64,000 bases of DNA from assembly GCA_934255455.1 (NCBI GenBank), contig CAKQNS010000001.1, forward strand, positions 182,371-246,370, read 5' to 3'. The translations under genes and the position numbers were made by a program. This document shows, in pieces, positions 51,975-60,464 of the stretch (its first letter is position 1; each line of letters opens with the position of its first letter). Origin of the DNA: an uncultured Alphaproteobacteria bacterium. GTDB taxonomy: Bacteria; Pseudomonadota; Alphaproteobacteria; Rs-D84. The notes under the pieces were generated by a model. It was given only the letters and a program-made list of their open reading frames with translations. It was not told the origin of the DNA and ran no database searches.

Positions 51975-53009
51975 TTGGCACAATTTTGCATTTTTTGTGG
52001 TAAAAAACCAGAAAATAAAAACAAAGAACATGTTATTCCACAATGGTTGAGCAAGGAAACCGACCGGTACAAGCGGGTTTGCCACCTGGATGGTGTGACC
52101 GATAAGCAAATTCCGTTCAGTCAACTGACATTTCCGGCGTGCACGGAATGTAATTCAAAATTTGCCCAACTGGAAAGCCAGGCCCAGTCCATATTGGCGG
52201 ATATTCGTGCGGGCAAATCTTTGGATGCCATGCAAATTCACACATTCCTGGATTGGATGGATAAAATCCGCGTTGGATTATGGTTGGGCGAATTGACATT
52301 GTCTAACCAGATAGAGCAAGCAAACCCAAAATTTCATATTGCCGACCGTGTTGGCTTAAAAGATAGAGTGCTGATGATTGAACGCATTGCCGATTTTGGC
52401 AAGGGTTTGGCGTTTGTTGGTGTGGCGACAGATTTGTTTTTGGATTCGCCCAGTGTATTTCAATTGATTATTGATAACTATGTGTTTACCAGTGCATCCG
52501 AACATGGCCTGGTTTCAGGGAAATTGGGATTCCCAAACGTCTCTAAAATTCACAAAAGTGACGATCGCGCGAAAAACTATTCTGATGTGACACCGGGGCG
52601 CAATAGGGCGGTGCATCCGGTTGTAATGAATATGATGGCGTCACCCATGCGCACAATTATATATCAACCAATTTTTCGTGCGTTTAATGCAGACCAGAGA
52701 CAAATGTGGGACAATCCCTATGTTCGTGCACATTCATTAAGTTTTGAACACGGTGTTGGTGGAATCTTTTACCAGAAAAACAATAACACCGTGCAATATT
52801 TGGATGGTGAATCGCGGGTGAATATTTCCCCAAAACAAGATACGCCATATTGCGATGTTGAAAAGGTGTATTTGCGCACTCTCTCGTTGCAAAATTATGT
52901 TTTGGAAAATCGCATTGATTTCAAATCGGTCAGTGACGCATCGCGCCGATGTTACAATGTGTTGATGGCAAAAAACAATATGATATTGCGTGCCAATAAT
53001 TGTCGATAA
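51975..53009 (+). CDS. HNH-endonuclease-like protein (344 aa, TTG start)
   Basis: The N-terminus has FCIFCGKKPENKNKEHVIPQWLSKETDRYKR and, further on, FPACTECNSKFAQLE: CxxC, EHVIPxW and CxxCN as in HNH-type nucleases that use a zinc-ribbon scaffold. The rest (about 80-344) is an unknown domain with DWMDKIRVGLWLG and an LxIDNYVFTSASEHG region. It may cut DNA, possibly as a defence or stress gene. It starts with TTG after GAGGAAACT, and its promoter is a perfect consensus overlapped by a palindrome, so it looks tightly repressed. Confidence 0.65.
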   Translation: MAQFCIFCGKKPENKNKEHVIPQWLSKETDRYKRVCHLDGVTDKQIPFSQLTFPACTECNSKFAQLESQAQSILADIRAGKSLDAMQIHTFLDWMDKIRVGLWLGELTLSNQIEQANPKFHIADRVGLKDRVLMIERIADFGKGLAFVGVATDLFLDSPSVFQLIIDNYVFTSASEHGLVSGKLGFPNVSKIHKSDDRAKNYSDVTPGRNRAVHPVVMNMMASPMRTIIYQPIFRAFNADQRQMWDNPYVRAHSLSFEHGVGGIFYQKNNNTVQYLDGESRVNISPKQDTPYCDVEKVYLRTLSLQNYVLENRIDFKSVSDASRRCYNVLMAKNNMILRANNCR

Positions 53010-53014
53010 AATGT

Positions 53015-53039
53015 GCCCGCCAACTGGCGGGCTTTTTTT
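53015..53039 (+). terminator. Terminator after the HNH-like gene
   Basis: GCCCGCC-AACT-GGCGGGC perfect stem with T7. Confidence 0.88.
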
Positions 53040-53054
53040 GTTATATTACAAACA

Positions 53055-53079
53055 AAAAACCGCGGGTGACCGCGGTAAT
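53055..53079 (-). terminator. Terminator of tRNA-Thr
   Basis: On the minus strand ACCGCGG-TCA-CCCGCGGT-type stem followed by TTTTTTG, directly after the tRNA 3' end. Confidence 0.7.
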
Positions 53080-53081
53080 TC

Positions 53082-53157
53082 TGGTGCCAGTTGTCGGACT
53101 TGAACCAACGACCCTCTGATTACAAATCAGATGCTCTACCAGCTGAGCTAAACTGGC
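53082..53157 (-). tRNA. trnT: tRNA-Thr (TGT anticodon)
   Basis: A 76-nt tRNA on the minus strand: acceptor GCCAGTT/AACTGGC, discriminator A and encoded CCA. The anticodon arm CTGATTTGTAATCAG exposes TGT. D arm AGCTCAGCTGGTAGAGC and T arm GGTTCAAGTCC are standard. Confidence 0.95.
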
Positions 53158-53265
53158 AACGGGCTTTACTATACATGGTTCCGGGGGCGATTTCAAGTAT
53201 AAAAATTTATAAATTGCTTGATTTTATGTAATAACCGTAAAAAATATACAGCAAAGGGCAAAATT

Positions 53266-54510
53266 ATGATTAAATTACCAGAATTATTGGCACCGGCCGG
53301 TACATTGGACGCATTCAAAACCGCCATTTTATATGGCGCGGACGCAATTTATGCGGGACTGCCGGGGTTTTCAATGCGGGCGCGTGCAAAAATTACAGTT
53401 GACGAGGTAAAGCAGGGCATAGACCTGGCGCATGCGGCGGGCAAACGGGTTTATCTGGCGTTTAATCTGTTTGCGCATGAACGCGAATATGCAAATATGA
53501 CCCGCGTCAGTGAAATGATAAATTACCTGGCCCCCGACGCGCTGATTGTGGCGGACCCGGGTGTTATGATGTGGGTGCGTGCGCATCACCCCGATATGCC
53601 GATACATGTGTCGACACAGGCAAATATTTGTTCCGCGGCGTCGGTTAAATTCTGGGCGTCGGCGGGCGCAAAATTGTGCGTTTTGGCGCGCGAAGTCCCT
53701 TTTGCCGAGTTTCGCGCAATTCGTGCGGCGTGTCCCGACACAAAATTGGAAATATTTGTTCATGGCGCAATGTGTATGAGTTATTCGGGTCGATGCCTGT
53801 TGTCAAACTTTATCACGGGGCGTCCATCAAACCGCGGTGCGTGCGCGCAACTGTGCCGATGGAAATATGATGTTATCTTGCGCGAAACCGAATCTGGTAT
53901 CGAAATGCCCATTGACGAGGATTCGCGTGGCGCATACATTATGAATTCGCGCGATTTGTGTTTAATGCCGCATTTGGCCGAAATTATTGATGCGGGGCCT
54001 GATTCATTAAAGATAGAGGGCCGCAACCGCAGTGAATATTATGTTGGTATGGTGACAAACGCATATCGCACCGCAATGGACGCGTACGCGGCGGACCCGG
54101 CGCATTTTGACCCGGCGCCATTTATGGCAGAATTAAATAAATTGGAAACGCGCGGATACACCACGGCGTTTTTTGACGGAAATTTGGGGGCAGACGCGCA
54201 CGATTACGAAACAACGCGTTCAACATCTGATTGGCACGCGGCGGGTGTGGTAACCGCGGTGGACACGGACAAAATTACACTGGAATTACGCAATGAATTG
54301 CGTGCCGATACCGACATTACATTCGTGTTGCCGGGGGTAATTGGTGGTGCAATGGTGCACCTGAATCAAATCATAAATGCAAAAAATGGTGACGCGTTGC
54401 AAAAAATGTCGGCGGGCCAGCATAACAGTATTACAATACCTCGCGCCTGGATTTCGGCAGAAAACTGGGAAAAAATTGTGCCGTGCGTTGTCGCATACCA
54501 GCATAAATAA
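53266..54510 (+). CDS. Peptidase U32 family protein (TrhP/YegQ-like)
   Basis: A 414-residue protein with the U32 core: PELLAPAGTLDAFKTAILYGADAIYAG at the start and FVHGAMCMSYSGRCLLSNFITGRPSNRGACAQLCRWKY, whose cysteines are conserved and in relatives bind an iron-sulfur cluster, then LKIEGRNRSEYYV. Members of this group (TrhP) hydroxylate U34 of tRNAs using prephenate, and others act in ubiquinone or rRNA hydroxylation. The YegQ-like length and motif spacing make the tRNA role the most likely. AAAGGGCAAAATT precedes ATG 53266. Confidence 0.85.
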   Translation: MIKLPELLAPAGTLDAFKTAILYGADAIYAGLPGFSMRARAKITVDEVKQGIDLAHAAGKRVYLAFNLFAHEREYANMTRVSEMINYLAPDALIVADPGVMMWVRAHHPDMPIHVSTQANICSAASVKFWASAGAKLCVLAREVPFAEFRAIRAACPDTKLEIFVHGAMCMSYSGRCLLSNFITGRPSNRGACAQLCRWKYDVILRETESGIEMPIDEDSRGAYIMNSRDLCLMPHLAEIIDAGPDSLKIEGRNRSEYYVGMVTNAYRTAMDAYAADPAHFDPAPFMAELNKLETRGYTTAFFDGNLGADAHDYETTRSTSDWHAAGVVTAVDTDKITLELRNELRADTDITFVLPGVIGGAMVHLNQIINAKNGDALQKMSAGQHNSITIPRAWISAENWEKIVPCVVAYQHK

Positions 54511-54532
54511 ATTTTGCAAGAAAAAGATTTCT

Positions 54533-54680
54533 TTGACTTTATTCCCAAAAAGGGTATATCCTGATAAATGGTCGTGTCGCAAAAACACACTGTTGCCAAT
54601 AATGGGCGGTGTGGATATGACCTCCGGTCTTGCCAATAATGGGGGCCGCAGAATTTCATCACAACCAAGGAGTTATTTTG
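54533..54680 (+). promoter_or_regulatory. Promoter and repeat-bearing leader of the outer-membrane protein gene
   Basis: TTGACT (54533-54538) and TATATC (54555-54560) are 16 nt apart. The leader of about 110 nt contains two copies of TTGCCAATAATGGG (54593-54606 and 54630-54643), 37 nt apart start to start. AAGGAG precedes the start at 54681. The repeats could be a binding site for a protein or small RNA. Confidence 0.5.
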
Positions 54681-55796
54681 ATGAAAAAAACTTTGAAAAT
54701 GGCGGTTGCTGCATCGGTTCTGACTGTGCCAGCAATGGCTGCTAATGTTCCGGGGCAACGATATGCAACGGTTCACAATATGGAAAACCCGTTGTATTTG
54801 CCAGAACAAAATATGTTCTATTCCAAATTGTCCAACGGCATTATGTTAAAGGTCGCCGATAATTCATGGGCGCACCGTGAAAAGAACCACGATGGTTCAC
54901 TGGAGTTTCCGATTGTCCGTGTCCAAGAAGAAATGGGATACGGAATAACCGATCGCTGGGCGGCGCATTTTATGTTGCAGTATACCCACGATAACGACAT
55001 TGGTCGTACCGGTCTGTCGGGCGGACGTCTGGGCACAACATACCGCATTTTGAACCTGTATCGCGGTTTTGTGTGGGATTTGTATGGCGATATTCACTTG
55101 GGCGGTGTCGGTGAAATGCGCGGCACATACAATGTGAAAATGAATGGCACAAAATTGTCGGGCGTGTTTGATTATGACAACTATTCCGACGGTATGTGGG
55201 GTTTCCACGCCGGAACAAAATTCGGTCATGTTTGGGATAAATTGACATTGCAGGCGTATGCCGAGGTTTTGCGTACATTTGGCAGTGACAACAACATGAT
55301 TCGCGTTGCAGGCGATAACACTAACCCAAATGTTCAACAGGCTTTGTATAACCGTTTTGGTATTACTAATGTGACGGGACCTATCACGGCCGAACAATTC
55401 TTGGCGTTGGCGGGTGCACCGTACAGCATTTCGGCCAAGATAAAGGGCTATACCGATTTCAGTGCCGGTGTAAACGGATTCTATCAGTTTTCGGACCGGT
55501 GGAGCACCGGTGGTTGGTTCAAATTTAACCGCCATTCAAACAAGGGGTTAAAGGAAATTGTCACCCCATTGAATCCGGCAATGCAGGCATTGGCCCGTCA
55601 ATTGGAACAACAATTGGCCGATATGAAAGATGGTTGGGATGAATATGTTATTGGTGCATCGGTTTCTAATCAATTGACCGATAATACCCAGGTGACATTC
55701 TATGGTGAATACACATTCGATGATTCACACATGAAATCCCAAAATGGAACAGATGTCAAGGCCGAGGTCGGCGTTCGTCTGAACTTTACATTTTAA
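54681..55796 (+). CDS. Outer-membrane beta-barrel protein (371 aa)
   Basis: A signal peptide (MKKTLKMAVAASVLTVPAMAA) is followed by amphipathic beta strands throughout and the sequence ends in an outer-membrane signature (AEVGVRLNFTF, C-terminal Phe). Strands such as RWAAHFMLQYTHDNDIG, LTLQAYAEVLRTFG and SDRWSTGGWFKFNRHS alternate polar and hydrophobic residues. No enzyme motif; probably a porin or structural barrel. It has its own promoter and an AAGGAG ribosome binding site. First of three consecutive exported-protein genes. Confidence 0.82.
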   Translation: MKKTLKMAVAASVLTVPAMAANVPGQRYATVHNMENPLYLPEQNMFYSKLSNGIMLKVADNSWAHREKNHDGSLEFPIVRVQEEMGYGITDRWAAHFMLQYTHDNDIGRTGLSGGRLGTTYRILNLYRGFVWDLYGDIHLGGVGEMRGTYNVKMNGTKLSGVFDYDNYSDGMWGFHAGTKFGHVWDKLTLQAYAEVLRTFGSDNNMIRVAGDNTNPNVQQALYNRFGITNVTGPITAEQFLALAGAPYSISAKIKGYTDFSAGVNGFYQFSDRWSTGGWFKFNRHSNKGLKEIVTPLNPAMQALARQLEQQLADMKDGWDEYVIGASVSNQLTDNTQVTFYGEYTFDDSHMKSQNGTDVKAEVGVRLNFTF

Positions 55797-55920
55797 TACA
55801 AAATAAAATTATATTGGACTGATTGGGGTTGCCGTTTGCGGCGGCCCCATGTTTTATACTAAATACTTTTATGTCGGCGATTTTTGTGATATAATGTTGG
55901 CAAAGAAAGTGGGTCAGGTG

Positions 55921-57123
55921 ATGAAAAAAATCAATATTTTTGCCATATTGGCGGGCGCTGTTATGTCGGTGGTATCGTCTGCAAATGCCGCATATCCGGT
56001 GTACCAGGCGGCATATCCGGCGGGCCAGGTGCCAACCGTGGCGGGCGGCAACAACATGTATTTGCCTTCGTCAAACAGTCGCATAGTTTCAACAACACCG
56101 CGCGTCGCAAATGGTTACCAGAATGTCAATAACGGCACAAACAGTCGTATGGTTTCAACGATGCCACAGGTTGCAAACGGTTACCAGAATACTAGCAGTG
56201 GCACATACACACGCACAAATGCGGCCCAGCCAACACGCATTACCGGGCAATTGCCACGCGTGGGGGCAACCGCAACAAATGCGGGTCGCCAATATTACCA
56301 GGCCGCGGATTATGACCGTCTGGCCGACAGTGGTTTGTACATCGGTTTGTCGGCGGCATACGCTATGTCGGTTTCTGGCGGTATGGATGCCGATTACAAG
56401 AACGAAGACAAGGCTTTCGTTGTTCCCGGGGCATTCAAAACTGCGAATTTCCAATCTGATTCTGTTATTCCATTGCAGGTTTCAATCGGTGCGGCAATCA
56501 ATAACGATATTCGTGTTGATTTTTCATATTTGCGCTATTCGGGGTTGGGCTATGCCTCATCGACCCAGTCTGCAGATGGCGCGGGCGGATACATCACGAC
56601 CCAGGTTTCGGGTGGCGCGATTACATCAAACACGACAATGTTGAATGTGTATTATAACATTGATTCGTATACCGGGTATTTGGCCGGCGGCGCATTGCGT
56701 CCGTATATTGGGGCGGGCGTTGGTATGTCGCTGAATACCATTGCCGATTATGTTGTATACGATAATACATTCTATTCTGAAATGGACCCATCGGCCGCGG
56801 GCGCGGGCGATTTGACCGGTATTTCTGATATTTATGCATACCACAATGGCGGCACAACCGAACAATTGGCATTTTCGGTCGAGGCGGGTTTGACCACCGA
56901 ACTCGAAGGTGGCATAAAACTTGATTTCTTTGTCCGCTATGCCAATTTGGGCAAGGTTAAAACATCGGGCAGTATTATCGTATCGCAAACTGAATGGTTG
57001 GGTGACGGCGCCGGTGGTGAATATCAGGCCCCATACGACAGTGTGTTCCACTATACGAATTGGTACGAAAGCGGCCGGTTGAGCGCGGTTGATTTGGGCA
57101 TTCGTGCAAGATTGCAATTCTAG
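55921..57123 (+). CDS. Surface antigen-like outer-membrane barrel with N-terminal repeats (400 aa)
   Basis: A signal peptide (MKKINIFAILAGAVMSVVSSANA) is followed by a low-complexity region with two imperfect 24-residue repeats (SRIVSTTPRVANGYQN / SRMVSTMPQVANGYQN). From about residue 140 there is an eight-or-more-strand barrel like the OMP_b-brl and Rickettsiales surface-antigen families (GLYIGLSAAYAMS, NDIRVDFSYLRYSG, LRPYIGAGVGMSLN, AVDLGIRARLQF). The C-terminal Phe suits insertion by the Bam complex. The start is ATG 55921; its ribosome binding site (CAGGTG) is weak. Only 22 nt separate it from the next gene. Confidence 0.8.
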   Translation: MKKINIFAILAGAVMSVVSSANAAYPVYQAAYPAGQVPTVAGGNNMYLPSSNSRIVSTTPRVANGYQNVNNGTNSRMVSTMPQVANGYQNTSSGTYTRTNAAQPTRITGQLPRVGATATNAGRQYYQAADYDRLADSGLYIGLSAAYAMSVSGGMDADYKNEDKAFVVPGAFKTANFQSDSVIPLQVSIGAAINNDIRVDFSYLRYSGLGYASSTQSADGAGGYITTQVSGGAITSNTTMLNVYYNIDSYTGYLAGGALRPYIGAGVGMSLNTIADYVVYDNTFYSEMDPSAAGAGDLTGISDIYAYHNGGTTEQLAFSVEAGLTTELEGGIKLDFFVRYANLGKVKTSGSIIVSQTEWLGDGAGGEYQAPYDSVFHYTNWYESGRLSAVDLGIRARLQF

Positions 57124-57145
57124 GGCACCGTAATTGGGGGAGAGA

Positions 57146-58771
57146 ATGAAATCACATTATTATCTATTATCTATTATCTATGCTCTATGCTCTGTTCCGG
57201 CCTTTGCCGGAATTCGCGTTGGTAATGCATCGCGCAGCTATGCGTCCGGATATGCCCAGGTAAATGCACAAAATGCGGTCGCGGTTCAAAATGATGTGAC
57301 GGCGACAGATGGGGCGGTTGGTACGGTTGAATTGCCAATTCGGGTCGCAAATGCAAACCTGGCCAATCAAATTATGCGCGGTGACACGACCGCGCGTGCG
57401 ACAATGGATGATTTGAATTCATGCGCAAATGTGTACCCAAATGGTGAATTCGCATGGGATACACCAACGGCGGGGCGGGGCGCGGGTGGCGCCAGTGCAT
57501 GCGTCGCGGTGGTTGAATTGCGTGGGTATCAAATGGGCGTGGGTGGCACCGACACCGTATTGGCGCGCGCAAATGTTGCGACGGGCGACACGGTTAAATG
57601 TAATATATCGGATTTTCCGGAAATTTCATATACGGCCGATGCGGGCCAGGTCACTTTTCCGGCGGATAATGCCCCGACCAAGGATGATGTTATCAATGTT
57701 ATGAACCAGGAACAAAAACAAAATGCTGGGTTGAAAATAGCCGCGGGCTTGGTTGTTGGTGGCCTGGGCGGAAATATTGCCGGCAAAAATGAACTGGGAC
57801 ACGATGGCGTATTTGGTGGCGGCAAAGATAAAATCACCAGTACTGTCGTGGGCAGTTTGGCCGGCGGCGCGTTGATGGCGGGCAACGCATTCGGGGGCAA
57901 GGTCGCGGGTGATATGATTCTGTCGACCGGCGTGAATGCTGCGGCGGGTGGCGTGGTTGGCAATATGGCGGCAAGTGGCGATTCCGTTTTGCGTGTCGAA
58001 GATTGCAAGGTTGGCGACAGTCAAACAACATGCCTGTGGGGTATGGTTGTGACGGGCGCCGAATTGGCGGGCGATAAACACGCGTTTTTCAACATCAGTG
58101 ACGGTGCATCAACGGTGGTGTGTGACGCGGATAACAAAAATTGCCGCGCAACTGAATTGATGAACATTGTTTTGACGGCATATACGGATAAAGATTTAGA
58201 ATCCGCCAGCACTGACGATTTCGCGCGCGTTCAATCCGAGCTGGCGTACCAGTTTTATCTGGAAAACGGCGAAATAAAATCTGGGCAACATGGTGACGGC
58301 GGCATTTACACGCCAATTAAATCGGCCAGTACAATGGACAAACAGGTCCCCGCGTTGATTCCGTATTTCCAGGACAAGGCGTTCGGTATGCGTAAAAAAG
58401 ATTGGGCCGATTGGAAATCTAAACACAGCAATGCCGACATATATGGTCGCACCAGTACCGGCAACGCATCTGACAAATTGGCGGATGCAACATTGGCATC
58501 GTTCTATCCGGTGTATCGCACGGCGGCCGATGGAAATATTATTGACCTGGGAAACAAGGCACGGTTAAAGGGCACATTAATCGGTGCCGGTACTGGTGGC
58601 GCATTGGGTGCGTTTTCGGCGTACCAGGGTGCCCAGTCAGACATAGAAAACCGTTGGGCATCGGCGGTCACGGAATACAAGGATTCGTTGCAAAAATTCT
58701 ATTGCGCAACGGGCACGCGTTTCTTGGGATTTTATAACGAGGAAATTCCCATCCCCGAACGACAAAATTAA
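57146..58771 (+). CDS. Exported glycine-rich protein (541 aa) with tandem DNA repeats in its signal sequence
   Basis: A signal peptide (MKSHYYLLSIIYALCSVPAFA), an N-terminal domain with a few Cys, then two long Gly/Ala-rich hydrophobic segments (GLKIAAGLVVGGLGGNIAG and VVGSLAGGALMAGNAFGGKVAG..GVNAAAGGVVGN) of glycine-zipper type that could span a membrane, and a C-terminal region ending in another such segment and a Cys. No family is recognised. The signal-peptide codons contain ATTATCT three times and ATGCTCT twice in tandem. GGGGGAGAG precedes ATG 57146. Downstream of the surface antigen, probably co-transcribed; a strong terminator follows. Confidence 0.75.
   Translation: MKSHYYLLSIIYALCSVPAFAGIRVGNASRSYASGYAQVNAQNAVAVQNDVTATDGAVGTVELPIRVANANLANQIMRGDTTARATMDDLNSCANVYPNGEFAWDTPTAGRGAGGASACVAVVELRGYQMGVGGTDTVLARANVATGDTVKCNISDFPEISYTADAGQVTFPADNAPTKDDVINVMNQEQKQNAGLKIAAGLVVGGLGGNIAGKNELGHDGVFGGGKDKITSTVVGSLAGGALMAGNAFGGKVAGDMILSTGVNAAAGGVVGNMAASGDSVLRVEDCKVGDSQTTCLWGMVVTGAELAGDKHAFFNISDGASTVVCDADNKNCRATELMNIVLTAYTDKDLESASTDDFARVQSELAYQFYLENGEIKSGQHGDGGIYTPIKSASTMDKQVPALIPYFQDKAFGMRKKDWADWKSKHSNADIYGRTSTGNASDKLADATLASFYPVYRTAADGNIIDLGNKARLKGTLIGAGTGGALGAFSAYQGAQSDIENRWASAVTEYKDSLQKFYCATGTRFLGFYNEEIPIPERQN
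57158..57192 (+). repeat. 7-nt tandem repeats inside a signal-peptide coding sequence
   Basis: Three tandem ATTATCT units followed by two ATGCTCT units near the start of the 57146 gene. A unit of seven is not a multiple of three, so gain or loss of one copy shifts the reading frame. Confidence 0.75.
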
Positions 58772-58797
58772 AAAACGCGCCAATGGCGCGTTTTTTT
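58772..58797. terminator. Bidirectional terminator before glyS
   Basis: AACGCGCC-AAT-GGCGCGTT perfect stem with A and T runs on either side, between convergent genes. Confidence 0.88.
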
Positions 58798-60157
58798 ATG
58801 CATTGATGATTTCGGTCACGCGACGCGGAACATCTGCGATGGCGACGCGTTCCTGACTCATATCATCGCGATGGCGCAGTGTCACCGTACCGTCTTCCAG
58901 TGTCTGGTGGTCAACAGTGATACACACCGGGGTGCCGATTTCGTCGTGCCGGCGATAGTTTTTACCAATGTTGCCCGAATTTTCCAATTCAATGCGTCCG
59001 ATGTGCAGCGCGCGCAATGCGTTTTCAATATCATTCGCGGTTTGCACCAATTCTGGTACATTGCGGGCCAATGGAATAACTGCCGCCTTGACCGGTGCCA
59101 ATTTTGGTTTCAGTTTCAGCACCGTGCGGGTTTTGCCATCTGGCAATGTTTCTTCGGTATATGCCTCTATCATCACGGCCAACATAGCGCGGTTCACGCC
59201 CATTGCGGTTTCAATAACAAATGGGATGAAACTTTCGCCACTTTGTGGGTCGGAATATGCCAATTTAACCGTGCTGTCGTGGTTTTCCATAACATGCGCA
59301 GAAATTTTGAATTCATTTTGTGCCTTGGTATGTGACCCCAGGTCAAAATCCTGGCGATTATGAACACCTTCGACCTCGTCAAAACCATCGGGGAATGCAT
59401 ATTCAATGTCGCCCGCGGCCTTGGCATAATGGGCCAATTTTTCGTGCGGGGTAAAACGCAATTTGTCCGCCGGAATGCCCAGTACATTTACCCACCACGC
59501 CATACGCGTTTTCTTCCATTCTTCGAAATATTTTGCGTCGTCGGCCGGGTTTATAAAGTATTGCATTTCTGCCTGTTCAAATTCGCGCATACGAAATACG
59601 AACCCACGTGGGGAAATTTCGTTACGGAATGCCTTGCCAATTTGGGCAATACCAAATGGCAATTTATGTGGACACGCATCCAACACATTTTTGAAATTAA
59701 CATATGTTGTGGTCGCAGTTTCTGGGCGCAGGTACGCATTGATTGCACCATCGGCGGTTGCCCCAATGGACAGCCCCATCATCAACTGGTACGCGCGTGG
59801 GTCGGTTAAATCCGTGCTGCCACAATTGTCGCATTTGGTCGGATCTTTCATTTTATCCTGGCGCATGCGGGCACCACATTTTTTGCATTCAACCAATGGG
59901 TCGGAAAAACTGCCCTCGTGCCCGGAATATTTCCACATCAGTCGATTAGAAATCAATGCCGCATCCAGTCCCTCGATATCATTGCGGGAATAAATCATGG
60001 CATTCCACCATGCGTTTTTAATATTCTTCATCAATTCAACACCGTATGGACCGTAATCGTATGCACCACCCAGGCCCCCATAGATTTCAGAACCCGTGAA
60101 AATAAAACCGCGCCGCTTGCATAATGCGACGATATCATTTACTGATTTTGCTGGCAT
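58796..60157 (-). CDS. glyS: Glycyl-tRNA synthetase, single-chain alpha2 type
   Basis: Charges tRNA-Gly. A 453-residue class II enzyme of the homodimeric type: FIFTGSEIYGGLGGAYDYGPYGVELMKNIKNAWW, the zinc-ribbon CKKCGARM..CDNCGS, LRPETATTTYVNF (motif 2 region), RNEISPRGFVFRMREFEQAEMQYF, and an anticodon-binding domain at the end. Most proteobacteria carry the two-gene alpha2beta2 form instead, so this version is likely of foreign or ancient different origin. ATG 60157; ends at the shared terminator. Confidence 0.93.
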   Translation of the reverse strand: MPAKSVNDIVALCKRRGFIFTGSEIYGGLGGAYDYGPYGVELMKNIKNAWWNAMIYSRNDIEGLDAALISNRLMWKYSGHEGSFSDPLVECKKCGARMRQDKMKDPTKCDNCGSTDLTDPRAYQLMMGLSIGATADGAINAYLRPETATTTYVNFKNVLDACPHKLPFGIAQIGKAFRNEISPRGFVFRMREFEQAEMQYFINPADDAKYFEEWKKTRMAWWVNVLGIPADKLRFTPHEKLAHYAKAAGDIEYAFPDGFDEVEGVHNRQDFDLGSHTKAQNEFKISAHVMENHDSTVKLAYSDPQSGESFIPFVIETAMGVNRAMLAVMIEAYTEETLPDGKTRTVLKLKPKLAPVKAAVIPLARNVPELVQTANDIENALRALHIGRIELENSGNIGKNYRRHDEIGTPVCITVDHQTLEDGTVTLRHRDDMSQERVAIADVPRRVTEIINA

Positions 60158-60221
60158 TTTTATCCTCTATTTTTAACGCACCAATTATTATACTGTTTTT
60201 GCATATTTGCAACAAAAAGAA

Positions 60222-60240
60222 ACGGGGCAAACGCCCCGTT
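60222..60240 (-). terminator. Terminator of the ferredoxin gene
   Basis: ACGGGGC/GCCCCGT stem; on the minus strand it is followed by TTTCTTTTTG. Confidence 0.75.
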
Positions 60241-60257
60241 TTTATCGTTCGTACATA

Positions 60258-60440
60258 TTACTGTACATCGGGGGCAATCGCCGCAACCGGACACACCGCC
60301 GCGCATGTGCCGCACGAAATGCATTTCGCCGGGTCAATTACGCATTTGCCATCGGCCGCGGTTGCGATTGCACATACCGGGCATGCGCCCATACATGTGT
60401 GGCAACCGATACATTTAGATGGGTCAATTTTATACGCCAT
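60258..60440 (-). CDS. 2[4Fe-4S] ferredoxin (60 aa)
   Basis: Two CxxCxxCxxxCP motifs (CIGCHTCMGACPVCAIA and CISCGTCAAVCPVAAIA) bind two [4Fe-4S] clusters in a small soluble electron carrier. The length and spacing are those of clostridial-type ferredoxins, more common in anaerobes. This fits a low-oxygen niche. It is read in the same direction as the BI-1 gene, 24 nt after that gene's stop, and could be co-transcribed with it. Confidence 0.93.
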   Translation of the reverse strand: MAYKIDPSKCIGCHTCMGACPVCAIATAADGKCVIDPAKCISCGTCAAVCPVAAIAPDVQ

Positions 60441-60464
60441 TTTTTCTTTCCTTTGTTGGTTTAA

